Assembly: GCF_902506605.1 (NCBI RefSeq)
Contig: NZ_LR733979.1
Span: 2,402,008 to 2,466,007 of the forward strand
Direction of reading: 5' to 3'
DNA length: 64,000 bases
Origin: Sphingomonas sp. AX6
GTDB lineage: Bacteria; Pseudomonadota; Alphaproteobacteria; Sphingomonadales; Sphingomonadaceae
Under the pieces are notes generated by a model. It saw only the letters and a program-made list of their open reading frames with translations. It had not been told where the DNA came from and searched no databases. Position numbers and translations under genes: made by a program. The first letter of the stretch is position 1, and the number at the start of each line of letters is the position of its first letter. This document shows, piece after piece, positions 27,650 through 34,562 of the stretch.

Positions 27650-27886
27650 ATGCTTACCAAGATTTCCATGAGCATTGCCGCCGCCGCACTCGCGGTTGCG
27701 CCAGCAATGGCCAACCCCGCTAGCGGCCTTTCCATCGCGCAACCGCGTGCAGCGACGGCAACCGAGGAATCGAACGCTTTGGGTGGCGGCGCTGCGGGCA
27801 TCCTCGCGATCGCCGTCGGTGCCGCAGCGATCATCGCCGCGATCGTCGCGGTGGATGATGACGAAGACAGTCCGGTCAGCCCGTAA
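27650..27886 (+). CDS. small secreted protein with acidic C-terminus (paralogue 2)
   Basis: The 78-residue protein has a signal peptide (ISMSIAAAALAVAPAMA), a polar stretch with QPRAATATEESNALGGG, a hydrophobic helix (ILAIAVGAAAIIAAIVAV) and the tail DDDEDSPVSP. It shares architecture and C-terminus with the gene just upstream, indicating tandem duplication. GAGGAGA precedes the start. A terminator follows, so the two form a bicistronic unit. Function unknown. Confidence 0.7.
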   Translation: MLTKISMSIAAAALAVAPAMANPASGLSIAQPRAATATEESNALGGGAAGILAIAVGAAAIIAAIVAVDDDEDSPVSP

Positions 27887-27917
27887 CCACGAACATATCG
27901 ACTTCAATCAAATGGGA

Positions 27918-27944
27918 AGGGGAGCGCATTGCCGCTCCCTTTTT
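27918..27944 (+). terminator. rho-independent terminator
   Basis: GGGAGCG (27920-27926) pairs with CGCTCCC (27933-27939), followed by five T. It closes the two-gene small-protein operon. Confidence 0.85.
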
Positions 27945-27956
27945 CGTGGGTGGCCG

Positions 27957-28649
27957 TCACGCGCCGTTGCGCCGATCCCACCGGCGTTCGCGAAACCATT
28001 TGGTGATGACGTATTTCTTCCCGCTGCGGACTTTCATCCCATGGTGCAGCGTCGACGGATTGGGCGTGCCGTTCGCGCGTAAATTGCTCCAGGCGAGCAG
28101 TTTGCCTGCCTCTGGTTGCACGGTCTTATCGATCGCCTTGAACCGGGTCGCGCCCCCCGCATCCGGGGTGTTCAGATAGACCATGACCGTCCAGGTGCGG
28201 TTGCCAGATTCCGAGCAGAAGCGATGGAAATCGACGCCAGACGGCTCGAAATAATCGGTATGCGCCTTGAACTCCTGCCCGACGGCGTAGCGCTGGCCCT
28301 GGACGGGCTCGCCATGTGAGGGGTCCAGGCCGATGAACGCGTGCAGCATTGCGTCCAATCGCACAATCAGCGGATCGACGCTGTCGAGGTCGCAGGTTTC
28401 GCTCGTGCGAAACGCGGCATCGCCATTGTAATCCGACACGGTCGACGGTCGCCGCCGCGCATCGATCATCGCGATCAGATCGGCGCACATTGCGTCATCC
28501 AGAAAATCGCGGCGGATGAACAGATCGAGCTTGGGCGAGGGCACGCGCTGAACCCCGCGCTGCGCGACCAGCCGTTCGACCACCGGTTCGATCGGCCAAC
28601 CCGAGCCCAGATTCGGTGCGGCATTCATTTCGAGCGTTTTCGACATCAT
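27957..28649 (-). CDS. 2-oxoglutarate/Fe(II)-dependent prolyl 4-hydroxylase-like oxygenase
   Basis: About 230 residues; the start is ATG 28649 or 28646. The metal triad is visible: HTDYF (HxD) and the distal His in STLHHGMKV. GKKYVITKWFRER follows and supplies the 2-oxoglutarate-binding basic residue. The phrase TWTVMVYLNTPDAGGATRF is characteristic of bacterial P4H-like enzymes. It should hydroxylate a protein or small-molecule proline-like substrate in the cytoplasm, coupling 2-oxoglutarate decarboxylation to oxygen use. No substrate gene is evident nearby. Confidence 0.87.
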   Translation of the reverse strand: MMSKTLEMNAAPNLGSGWPIEPVVERLVAQRGVQRVPSPKLDLFIRRDFLDDAMCADLIAMIDARRRPSTVSDYNGDAAFRTSETCDLDSVDPLIVRLDAMLHAFIGLDPSHGEPVQGQRYAVGQEFKAHTDYFEPSGVDFHRFCSESGNRTWTVMVYLNTPDAGGATRFKAIDKTVQPEAGKLLAWSNLRANGTPNPSTLHHGMKVRSGKKYVITKWFRERRWDRRNGA

Positions 28650-28809
28650 TCTTTCATGCCCGCTGTCAGCATTTCGTTCCATCCGCGCCCTTGCTGACGC
28701 ACGTTACATATCCATGACACGGCGCGCGCGAACGCATCTTGCGTTTGCCGCGAAACCCACCGATATGCTTGACCCGAGCCGCCCCCGGACGCTAATCGCG
28801 CGGCTCTAC

Positions 28810-28887
28810 GGCGACCGTAGTTCAATTGGTTAGAGCGTCGGCTTGTGATGCCGGAAGTTGCGGGTTCAAGTCCCGTCGGTCGCCCCA
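28810..28887 (+). tRNA. tRNA-His(GUG)
   Basis: The acceptor GCGACCG pairs with CGGTCGC, with the extra G(-1) at 28810 facing C73, the hallmark of tRNA-His. The anticodon loop TTGTGAT gives anticodon GTG. The T arm contains CGGGTTCAAGTCCCG and CCA is encoded at 28885-28887. Confidence 0.95.
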
Positions 28888-28975
28888 TTTTCCGCCGATC
28901 CCGGCACCGGCTAGCTGCGTCCACCCGGCCATCCCGTCAGGCGTTTGCACATGCGACCCGATCCGCATCGGCACC

Positions 28976-30043
28976 GTGAAGGATGTGCGCGTGCTGACCA
29001 ATTGGGGCTTTGCCGACTTCGACGATCACGAAGGCATTCACCTGTTCACCGATCCCGATTCGGGGTTGCAGGCGGTGATCGCGGTGCATTCGACCAATTT
29101 GGGACCGGCTGCGGGTGGCGTGCGCTTTTGGCATTACGCCAATACCGATCAGGCGATCACCGACGCGCTGCGCCTGTCGCGCGGCATGAGTTTCAAGAAC
29201 GCGATGGCCGACCTGCCGCTGGGCGGCGGCAAAGGCGTGGTGCTCGCCGCCAATCCGGGCGACGTCATCACTACTGCACAGCTCGAGGCTTTCGGTCGCG
29301 CGGTCGAATCGCTCGGCGGGCGCTATGTGACGGCAGAAGATGTCGGCATGTCCGAAGCGCGGATGCAGGTGGTCGCGACGCAGACCCGCCATGTCAGCGG
29401 CCTGCCGGTGGGTGAGGGTAGCGCGGGCGGCGATCCGGGACCGTTCACCGCAATGGGCATCTATCTGGGGGTCAAGGCCGCGGCCAAGCGCGCGTTGGGT
29501 GCCGACGACATGAAGGGCGTGCATGTCGCGATCCAGGGCATCGGCAGCGTCGGCGGCGGGCTCGCCAAGTTGCTGGCCAAGGACGGGGCGCGCCTGACCA
29601 TCGCCGATGTCGACCAGAACCGCGTCGCGCAATTCGCGGCGGAACTGGGCGCGGAAACCGCCGACCCGACCGCTATCCTGGGTATCGAGGCCGATATCGT
29701 CAGCCCCAATGCACTGGGCGCGGTGCTGACCGAAGGCACGATCGCGGCGTTGAAGTGCCAGGCTGTAGCGGGCGGCGCGAACAACCAGCTCGCGACGCGC
29801 GCTGATGGACAACGCCTGCATGAGCGCGGCATTCTCTATGCCCCCGATTACGTCATCAACGCAGGCGGCATCATCAATGTCGGTCTGGAATATCTCGGCA
29901 AGGGCGACCGCGCCGAAGTCGAAAGCCGTATCGCCCGCATCCCCGATCGCCTGGTCGAAGTGTGGGACGAAAGCGACCGTTCCGGCGCGCCGGAGAGCGA
30001 GGTTGCCGACCAGATCGCGCAGCGGTTGATCGGGCGGGGGTAA
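28976..30043 (+). CDS. Leu/Phe/Val (Glu-type) amino-acid dehydrogenase
   Basis: From GTG 28976 the protein has 355 residues, normal for leucine/phenylalanine/valine dehydrogenases; the frame is open back into tRNA-His, which cannot be coding. The catalytic Lys region is in LPLGGGKGVVLAANPG, and the NAD-binding Rossmann motif is GIGSVGGGLAKLL. NLGPAAGGVRFW is the substrate-side signature. It oxidatively deaminates branched-chain or aromatic amino acids to 2-oxo acids with NAD+. Exact preference cannot be read from sequence. GTG codons at 28985 and 28991 are alternative starts. Confidence 0.88.
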   Translation: MKDVRVLTNWGFADFDDHEGIHLFTDPDSGLQAVIAVHSTNLGPAAGGVRFWHYANTDQAITDALRLSRGMSFKNAMADLPLGGGKGVVLAANPGDVITTAQLEAFGRAVESLGGRYVTAEDVGMSEARMQVVATQTRHVSGLPVGEGSAGGDPGPFTAMGIYLGVKAAAKRALGADDMKGVHVAIQGIGSVGGGLAKLLAKDGARLTIADVDQNRVAQFAAELGAETADPTAILGIEADIVSPNALGAVLTEGTIAALKCQAVAGGANNQLATRADGQRLHERGILYAPDYVINAGGIINVGLEYLGKGDRAEVESRIARIPDRLVEVWDESDRSGAPESEVADQIAQRLIGRG

Positions 30044-30090
30044 GCGGTCGATAGATGCCGTTTAAATCCATCCCCAAACGTGGTCAGGCC

Positions 30091-30927
30091 CTAAGTTGCT
30101 CGATCGCCGGGTTCTCTCGCCGGTCGGATCTGTGGTCGTTTTGGCAGGAACGGCTGCAACTTTGACCTGTCTTTGCCCGCTATTCTTTGAATGAAGGCAC
30201 CAGTCCCAGACTTTTGATATTCTGGGAACTGTTCAATTGGGTATTTCGGAAAAGGCTTAAGCCAGCTCCTTTTTATTTCAGGATTCAGAAAATCAAGGTC
30301 GGTGCAGTAAACCCAAGGCAGTATTGCATGAATTTGGTTTGAAACCGGCGCATCAGTGATTTCCACCGTCATCCGAACGATGCGATATCCCGGCAGGACG
30401 GTCTGTAATTCGGTCGCGGGCATGAACCGAACCGAATAAGGGTTGTTCCTGTCGGCAAAGATGGCGAGGGCCGGATAGTCGTCCTGTTCGACTTCGCGAA
30501 CACCGCTTACGTCAGCAAGCGCTCCGAATTGCTCCATCAAGGATTCGCCGCCGGCGCTGGGATCGGGATTTCGGGGCGGAATCTGATCTTTGAAGGGGGC
30601 CGTCAACATGGTGAAGGTTCGGGTGGGTGGGTCCACCCACCCGAAGATGGCGAACAGATAATCGCCGCTACCCAAATCGACAGGCGTGGCCTCGCCCCGT
30701 GAGTTCATACGAAAACCGCCTGCCTCCGGACCAGGAAAGGCGCGGCTGAGCGCGCCCTTCACTTCGACGACGCTGGAACCTGTGCGCAAACCCTCAGGCG
30801 TTTCGACAACCACCGTTAATCGATAGCGCAACGTAGTGCTGGGCGACGAGCATGCGCTAAACGCCGCAAAGCACGATATGGCCACGACGATCAGCACGCG
30901 TTTGGCAAACATTGACTGTTTCGCCAT
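30091..30927 (-). CDS. hypothetical lipoprotein
   Basis: The 278-residue product has a lipoprotein signal (VLIVVAISCFAAFSAC; the lipobox is FSAC). The mature part lacks further membrane segments and has a beta-rich look (YRLTVVVETPEGLRTGSSVVEV). I do not recognise the family. GC content appears lower than in the flanking core genes, which may mean recent acquisition. It lies next to the tRNA-fragment scar at 30946, on the chromosomal side, and is convergent with the amino-acid dehydrogenase. Confidence 0.72.
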   Translation of the reverse strand: MAKQSMFAKRVLIVVAISCFAAFSACSSPSTTLRYRLTVVVETPEGLRTGSSVVEVKGALSRAFPGPEAGGFRMNSRGEATPVDLGSGDYLFAIFGWVDPPTRTFTMLTAPFKDQIPPRNPDPSAGGESLMEQFGALADVSGVREVEQDDYPALAIFADRNNPYSVRFMPATELQTVLPGYRIVRMTVEITDAPVSNQIHAILPWVYCTDLDFLNPEIKRSWLKPFPKYPIEQFPEYQKSGTGAFIQRIAGKDRSKLQPFLPKRPQIRPAREPGDRAT

Positions 30928-30945
30928 TGGTCTTCCACCTCACCT

Positions 30946-30971
30946 TGGCGGACAGGGTGGGATTCGAACCC
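30946..30971 (-). mobile_element. tRNA 3'-end fragment, probable integration (att) scar
   Basis: Read on the minus strand the 26 bases contain GGGTTCGAATCCCA, a T-arm/T-loop, then CCCTGTCCGCCA, the 3' acceptor strand with CCA, best fitting tRNA-Ser. The upstream part of the tRNA is missing: the sequence to the right pairs with neither acceptor nor D arm. Such orphan 3' ends are left when an element integrates into a tRNA gene, and the element should lie on the right side. The intact tRNA copy and an integrase are not in the window. Confidence 0.7.
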
Positions 30972-31066
30972 TTACCTTAATTCTATTGCTCGTTACGGTC
31001 GTAACCTACTGAAGAATTGAAAAAAATGTACGTCTCAATCCGTACCAACGTATGGGTTAATTTCGA

Positions 31067-31118
31067 GCGCTCGACGCAGTGTCAAAGCGCTACTGCACTT
31101 TGACACTGCGTCGAGCGC
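31067..31118. repeat. perfect 21-bp inverted repeat with 10-nt loop
   Basis: The left arm 31067-31087 starts GCGCTCGACGCAG and the right arm 31098-31118 ends CTGCGTCGAGCGC. All 21 positions are complementary, and the loop is cgctactgca. It lies 96 bp inside the tRNA-fragment scar. No T run follows on either strand, so a termination role is doubtful; protein binding or recombination is possible. Confidence 0.85.
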
Positions 31119-31217
31119 AACCGCCGCAGGCGGACGTGCGAACAAATATGATGTTGCGGCCTATAAGCTAATTTGCGATGCTCGAATTATTGCTGGTAAC
31201 TCCCAGCAGTGGGGCGT

Positions 31218-31345
31218 CGTAACCTCAGAGCTCTCGGCCGGTCGCATACATGCGGCCGGGTGGCCGTCGCGTATGTCCAGGGCTTCGCCTAAAGGCGGGG
31301 GCGCCTTGGCGAGAGCTCAGGTTACGAACACCCGGCTTCGGCCGG
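31218..31345 (+). ncRNA. candidate structured RNA or structured 5' leader
   Basis: Arms at 31218-31225 (CGTAACCT) plus 31228-31236 (GAGCTCTCG) pair with 31310-31318 (CGAGAGCTC) plus 31319-31326 (AGGTTACG). This gives a 17-bp helix interrupted by a 2-nt bulge. The enclosed 73 nt are GC-rich and can form further hairpins, for example CGCC-TAAA-GGCG. A second hairpin with a UUCG tetraloop (CCGGC/GCCGG, 31332-31345) follows. The ribosome site GAGGAGG and the ATG of the next gene come 15-27 nt later. It may be a cis-regulatory leader or an independent RNA; no known class is recognised. Confidence 0.55.
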
Positions 31346-31371
31346 TCGCTCCGACATGAGGAGGACCGGAC

Positions 31372-31713
31372 ATGCGTTTTTACATCCCTGGCAAGATCTC
31401 GACGGACGAATTGCCCGGATTATTCAACAAGATTGTGGACGTCCTGAAAATCACAGGGGGAACGGACCTATTCGTCCTTCCCATCGACATCCGTGTATTG
31501 AAAGATCATCACGAGCTGGATTTTTCTCACAACGGCAGACTTCAGGGGTCTGATTTACGGTACCGTGAAGGTCAAGGTTGGGACGTATTCACAGACGGCA
31601 CGGTGGAAGCAATGCCGGTCGAATTTACCCTCCACTCGCTCCCCCATTTACACAGCCCGCCCGGACCAAAAATGTTTCCTGGGAAGGAGCCTTGGAGCGG
31701 CGAGGATGCGTGA
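31372..31713 (+). CDS. unknown protein, tandem paralogue A
   Basis: The 113-residue protein starts MRFYIPGKISTDELPGLFNK, and GAGGAGG precedes the ATG. No signal or membrane segment is seen. It shares a clear pattern with the next gene: an N-terminal M-[RK]-x-x-IP, DLP/ELP-x-[LI], an IDI segment, ELDxxxxG, LRxxxGxWxxFTDGT and a C-terminal PKM-x(5)-PW. The two are diverged duplicates of a family I do not recognise. A small alpha/beta domain is plausible from the alternation of residues. Context: first gene after a structured RNA segment and an integration scar. Confidence 0.7.
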   Translation: MRFYIPGKISTDELPGLFNKIVDVLKITGGTDLFVLPIDIRVLKDHHELDFSHNGRLQGSDLRYREGQGWDVFTDGTVEAMPVEFTLHSLPHLHSPPGPKMFPGKEPWSGEDA

Positions 31714-31761
31714 GAACCTAGACCAAGCAACTTCCAGGCGTTCTGCGACGGGGAACGTGAT

Positions 31762-31822
31762 GCCGGAATATTCGGTTGGCCAGCTGCGGATCGATCACTT
31801 GGGTACCCCCACACCTTCCGGC
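31762..31822 (+). promoter_or_regulatory. possible structured leader of paralogue B
   Basis: GCCGGAA (31762-31768) is complementary to TTCCGGC (31816-31822) across a 47-nt interior, ending 8 nt before the ATG at 31831. The closing stem would limit access to the start region. Only the outer helix is clear. Confidence 0.3.
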
Positions 31823-31830
31823 GTCGAGAA

Positions 31831-32166
31831 ATGAAAATCTGCATTCCAGAAGGTTTCGCCCCGGACGACCTGCCTCAAATCCTGGCAAAGGTCGGTCAGA
31901 TTGTCCGGTTCATGGGGGCAGATCATATTGGGCCAACCGTGATCGATATTCCGCTGAAGGCAGAGGCGCTCGAACTGGACTTGTTCGCCGCCGGCAACCA
32001 CCACGCTGTGCATTTACGCAGGGTAGGGGGAACGTGGCAGGCGTTCACTGACGGTACGCCGGGAACTCTTCCCAAAGGCTTTCGGGTAAGTTCGGCAGCG
32101 AAATATTTTGGCCCAACCCAGCCAAAGATGCGCGATGACACCTCTCCGTGGAACACAGATCCGTAA
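31831..32166 (+). CDS. unknown protein, tandem paralogue B
   Basis: The 111-residue cytoplasmic protein starts MKICIPEGFAPDDLPQILAK. It shares with the preceding gene the order IP..DLP, VIDIPLKAEALELDL, HLRRVGGTWQAFTDGT and PKMRDDTSPW. The strongest identity is FTDGT and the PKM...PW end. No enzyme motif is visible. The ribosome site is weak compared with its neighbour. The pair probably arose by duplication inside the acquired segment. Confidence 0.68.
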   Translation: MKICIPEGFAPDDLPQILAKVGQIVRFMGADHIGPTVIDIPLKAEALELDLFAAGNHHAVHLRRVGGTWQAFTDGTPGTLPKGFRVSSAAKYFGPTQPKMRDDTSPWNTDP

Positions 32167-32200
32167 GCGCATTTGAGACAGCTGTCGAAAGCCGCATTCG

Positions 32201-32452
32201 TTGACCGATACGACGCCACCAGACTTGCGCGCCCTGCGCGACAAAGCCCGTCGCGCGAGGACTGGACACCAGGCGACCTTTGATCCAGCGGAGCACCGTG
32301 CCGAGAAAGCGCGAGCAAGAAAACAAGACGACGATGATCTCGCTGCGGGTCTCGTCACCCCGCAGGAGCTGAATCGCCGCAACGGGCTTTTCAGCAACGT
32401 CGATTTGAGCAGGGCTACCGTTCGTCGGAGAAATCCAAAGGGGAAGTTATGA
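32201..32452 (+). CDS. small charged hypothetical protein
   Basis: The 83-residue frame begins with TTG 32201; there is no ATG inside. The product is highly charged (DLRALRDKARRARTG, then EHRAEKARARKQDDDD) with a C-terminal LVTPQELNRRNGLFSN. It is probably helical and cytoplasmic, perhaps nucleic-acid binding by charge. No family is recognised. The missing Shine-Dalgarno site and the TTG start lower confidence. Confidence 0.45.
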   Translation: MTDTTPPDLRALRDKARRARTGHQATFDPAEHRAEKARARKQDDDDLAAGLVTPQELNRRNGLFSNVDLSRATVRRRNPKGKL

Positions 32453-32504
32453 GCGGTAGTCCCACAATTGATTGCCGGCACACACGCGGCAAGCGAGCCA
32501 CCGA

Positions 32505-32867
32505 ATGACCGATGCTACCTCTCACATGCTGAACGCCGGACTTCGTACGTTTCGCAATATCGCTCGCGTGTGGCAACTCAGCGATGTCGAACAGTACCAG
32601 GTTCTCGGGCGGACGCTGATCGATGCTGAGTTTGAAGCACGGACTGCTTCGGCGACAGTCTTGGAGCAGGCCACGCTGCGACTCTCGGCATTGCTGGGTA
32701 TCTATGCCGCGCTTGAAAGCCTGCTTCCAGGGCGGGCCGCTAGATGGCTAAGGTCGCCAAACAGCGCACCGCTGTTCGACGGCCACCCCCCACTCGACCT
32801 GATGCGATCAAGCAGCACAGCTGACGTGATTGAAGTTCGCCGATATCTCGATTGGCAACTGACCTAG
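32505..32867 (+). CDS. MbcA/ParS/Xre-type antitoxin (DUF2384), orphan
   Basis: From ATG 32505 the protein has 120 residues. The C-terminal half matches the toxin-binding domain of the Xre/MbcA/ParS family: RLSALLGIYAALESLLPG, then WLRSPNSAPLFDGHPPLDLM and a final VRRYLDWQLT. The N-terminal half is helical and resembles the HTH part. Normally a RES-domain toxin gene follows immediately. Here no RES toxin is found downstream or upstream, so it is an orphan antitoxin or a regulator. Confidence 0.75.
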   Translation: MTDATSHMLNAGLRTFRNIARVWQLSDVEQYQVLGRTLIDAEFEARTASATVLEQATLRLSALLGIYAALESLLPGRAARWLRSPNSAPLFDGHPPLDLMRSSSTADVIEVRRYLDWQLT

Positions 32868-32977
32868 GCGCCGGCGGTCGCTGAGGTTGGCCAGGCCGTG
32901 CAGGATAGAATGATCGGATGACCGGCAGCATCAATGATAGCTTGATCTGCGTTCTGTTTCTGTTCTAGTTTCTGCGT

Positions 32978-33160
32978 ATGGAACAGGATCGAATCGTAGC
33001 AGCGCTATCCGGTGCCCCGGCTTGGGCGAAGGTCGGGCTAACCATGCCCTCGGAAAAGATGCGGGAGCGCGCCGCGCTGGAGATTGCGAACTGCATCGTC
33101 GACGTTTTGGAACGACCGCTCGTTGTTGCCGATCGGAACCAGCTCACCCTGTCGCTGTGA
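32978..33160 (+). CDS. small conserved-looking protein (DUF6771-like, tentative)
   Basis: The 60-residue product from ATG 32978 contains IVAALSGAPAWAKVGLTMPS and ends in LTLSL. The pattern of a short helical N-terminus, AW/PxW, KVGLTxPSExxRERAA and a hydrophobic C-terminus resembles a family of small sphingomonad proteins that I know as DUF6771; this assignment is from memory. It lies 3 bp before the zinc-ribbon gene and is probably co-transcribed. Function unknown. Confidence 0.5.
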   Translation: MEQDRIVAALSGAPAWAKVGLTMPSEKMRERAALEIANCIVDVLERPLVVADRNQLTLSL

Positions 33161-33163
33161 TTT

Positions 33164-33460
33164 ATGGGCGCAAGTATCCGTCTACGAGTTTGGGCGGACT
33201 GGGCTCGACACAAGGTGATGGTGGCGCCCAAATGCGGCAACTGCGGGCGGCACGGTTCGGTCGATCCGGTTGAGTTGATGCAATGGGCGACGCTGCATCG
33301 TTGGCCGAGCTCGGCGGCGGTGAATGCCAAAAAGTTCAAGTGCCGCAAATGCGGCGGCCGGGCTTCGGAATTAAAGTCCTCGTTGATGCCCGCGAGCGTT
33401 CCAAACTGGGGACCTTCGGAACGCGAATGGAAGCGGATGCAAAATCGGCTACGAAGTTGA
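33164..33460 (+). CDS. small zinc-ribbon protein
   Basis: The 98-residue protein has two CxxC pairs, CGNCGRHGS and CRKCGGRAS, about 37 residues apart, the layout of a zinc ribbon. The N-terminus (MGASIRLRVWADWARHKVMV) is basic. A nucleic-acid or protein-binding role is plausible. It starts 3 bp after the preceding gene and ends just before a 28-residue membrane peptide frame. I do not recognise a named family. Confidence 0.55.
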   Translation: MGASIRLRVWADWARHKVMVAPKCGNCGRHGSVDPVELMQWATLHRWPSSAAVNAKKFKCRKCGGRASELKSSLMPASVPNWGPSEREWKRMQNRLRS

Positions 33461-33461
33461 G

Positions 33462-33548
33462 ATGGCAATCGTCTCCGCTATCATTCTGCTCGGCACACTC
33501 GCGATTATCGCCACTGATCTCTATGTTTCGTGGAAGGAGCGCCAATAA
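33462..33548 (+). CDS. 28-residue candidate membrane peptide
   Basis: The frame 33462-33548 encodes a single transmembrane helix (MAIVSAIILLGTLAIIATDL) ending in YVSWKERQ with a positive tail. It starts 1 bp after the zinc-ribbon stop and ends 1 bp before the SRAP start, so all three are tightly packed. GAAGTTGAG upstream could serve as a weak ribosome site. No homology claim is made. Confidence 0.45.
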   Translation: MAIVSAIILLGTLAIIATDLYVSWKERQ

Positions 33549-33549
33549 G

Positions 33550-34191
33550 ATGTGCAATTTGTACAAACTCAGGCGCTCCGCGGCAGAGGTCGCGAGCATC
33601 TTCAGTGCAAAGGTCGAGACGCCATTTAACGCCGCCGAAGAAGTCCTGCCGGGCTACCCAGGAATGGTCATCCGCACCGGTGACAATAGTCGCGTGCTCC
33701 AATCGATGGTTTGGGGATTCCCGCTTCGCCTGAAGACGATGAAACCAGGATCGAAGCCCAAGCCGGTCAACAACGTGCGCGACCTGGGCAAAGGCATGTG
33801 GGTGGGCTTGGCGCGCAAGCCGCAATGGCGTTGCCTAATACCTCTCACCGAGTTTGCCGAGGCGGAGGGGCCGAAAGGAAGCAAAACCCGCACCTGGTTT
33901 TCAGTGAAGGACCAGCCTGTTGCGGCATGGGCGGGACTTTGGCGCGAGAGCGCCGAATGGGGTGCGGTCTATTCCGGAGTGATGACCGACGCCAATGAAG
34001 CGATCCTTCCGGTCCACGATCGGATGCCGGTGCTGCTGATGCCGCAGGATCAGGACCGTTGGCTTCATGGCGACTTCGACGATCTTATTACTCTTCAGGC
34101 CCGGCAGTTCCCGCCTGATCTCGTTCAGATGCATCGCACGGACGAGCTTTGGGTGCGGCGTAGAAGCGATGCAGGCAATGTGCCGTCCTAG
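33550..34191 (+). CDS. SOS response-associated peptidase (SRAP/YedK-HMCES family)
   Basis: From ATG 33550 the protein has 213 residues and starts MCNLYKL, so Cys2 becomes the N-terminal nucleophile after Met removal. The other active-site elements are present: the Asn in VNNVRD (in place of the common NARAET), the Glu in LIPLTEFAE and the His in VHDRMPVLL. The family crosslinks to abasic sites in single-stranded DNA and so protects them during replication. It is often found on mobile elements and in SOS-linked operons. A longer upstream frame is excluded because the conserved Met-Cys must be terminal. Confidence 0.9.
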   Translation: MCNLYKLRRSAAEVASIFSAKVETPFNAAEEVLPGYPGMVIRTGDNSRVLQSMVWGFPLRLKTMKPGSKPKPVNNVRDLGKGMWVGLARKPQWRCLIPLTEFAEAEGPKGSKTRTWFSVKDQPVAAWAGLWRESAEWGAVYSGVMTDANEAILPVHDRMPVLLMPQDQDRWLHGDFDDLITLQARQFPPDLVQMHRTDELWVRRRSDAGNVPS

Positions 34192-34270
34192 CTTTACAGC
34201 GGTGCGTCTCGCGGCTGTCTCGATCCTAATGATTTTGACTGTCGTCGCAGTGATGGCAGGCTGGGCGTAG
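34178..34270 (+). CDS. 30-residue candidate membrane peptide
   Basis: ATG 34178 overlaps the end of the SRAP gene and encodes MCRPSFTAVRLAAVSILMIL followed by a short hydrophobic end, a single-helix peptide. There is no clear ribosome site; coupling to the upstream gene would be needed. The evidence is only composition and position. Confidence 0.3.
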   Translation: MCRPSFTAVRLAAVSILMILTVVAVMAGWA

Positions 34271-34306
34271 ATAGACCGCGGACAAGAACTATGGGCGGCG
34301 GCCAAC

Positions 34307-34465
34307 ATGTTGATCAGTCGGCACGGGGCGGACGCATGGTTTCACGCCGCACAACGGGCGGATGAGTTGTCCGCCCAAGGGGACGTTGACGGACATCTTA
34401 CTTTTGTCGCGATACTCCGCCGCATCGAGAAACTCACAGACCCCGCGGAGGGGGCGTTGAACTGA
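34307..34465 (+). CDS. small protein, DUF6961-like (start uncertain)
   Basis: The frame contains MLISRHGADAWFHAAQRADE followed by LSAQGDVDGHLTFVAILRRI. It resembles a family of about 60-residue sphingomonad proteins known to me as DUF6961 (HG...A...A.RADEL...GD..G...F..I..RI..L). The similarity extends upstream of ATG 34307 (QELWAAAN), but that part has no ATG, GTG or TTG before the in-frame TAG at 34268. The true start may therefore be a rare codon such as ATA 34271, or the gene has lost its start. Confidence 0.5.
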   Translation: MLISRHGADAWFHAAQRADELSAQGDVDGHLTFVAILRRIEKLTDPAEGALN

Positions 34466-34562
34466 CGCCCCACAATCGTGAAACCCTTGTGAAAAGCGCT
34501 TTCATGACGATTCTGTACAATTAAATTGTCATTCTAACCGGTAAGGTAGCTCTTGCGACCCG

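Noticed and set aside
31218..31326. Possible tRNA-like or tmRNA gene
   Set aside because: The outer helix has no CCA end, T arm or anticodon-type loop; it is better described as an unknown structured RNA.
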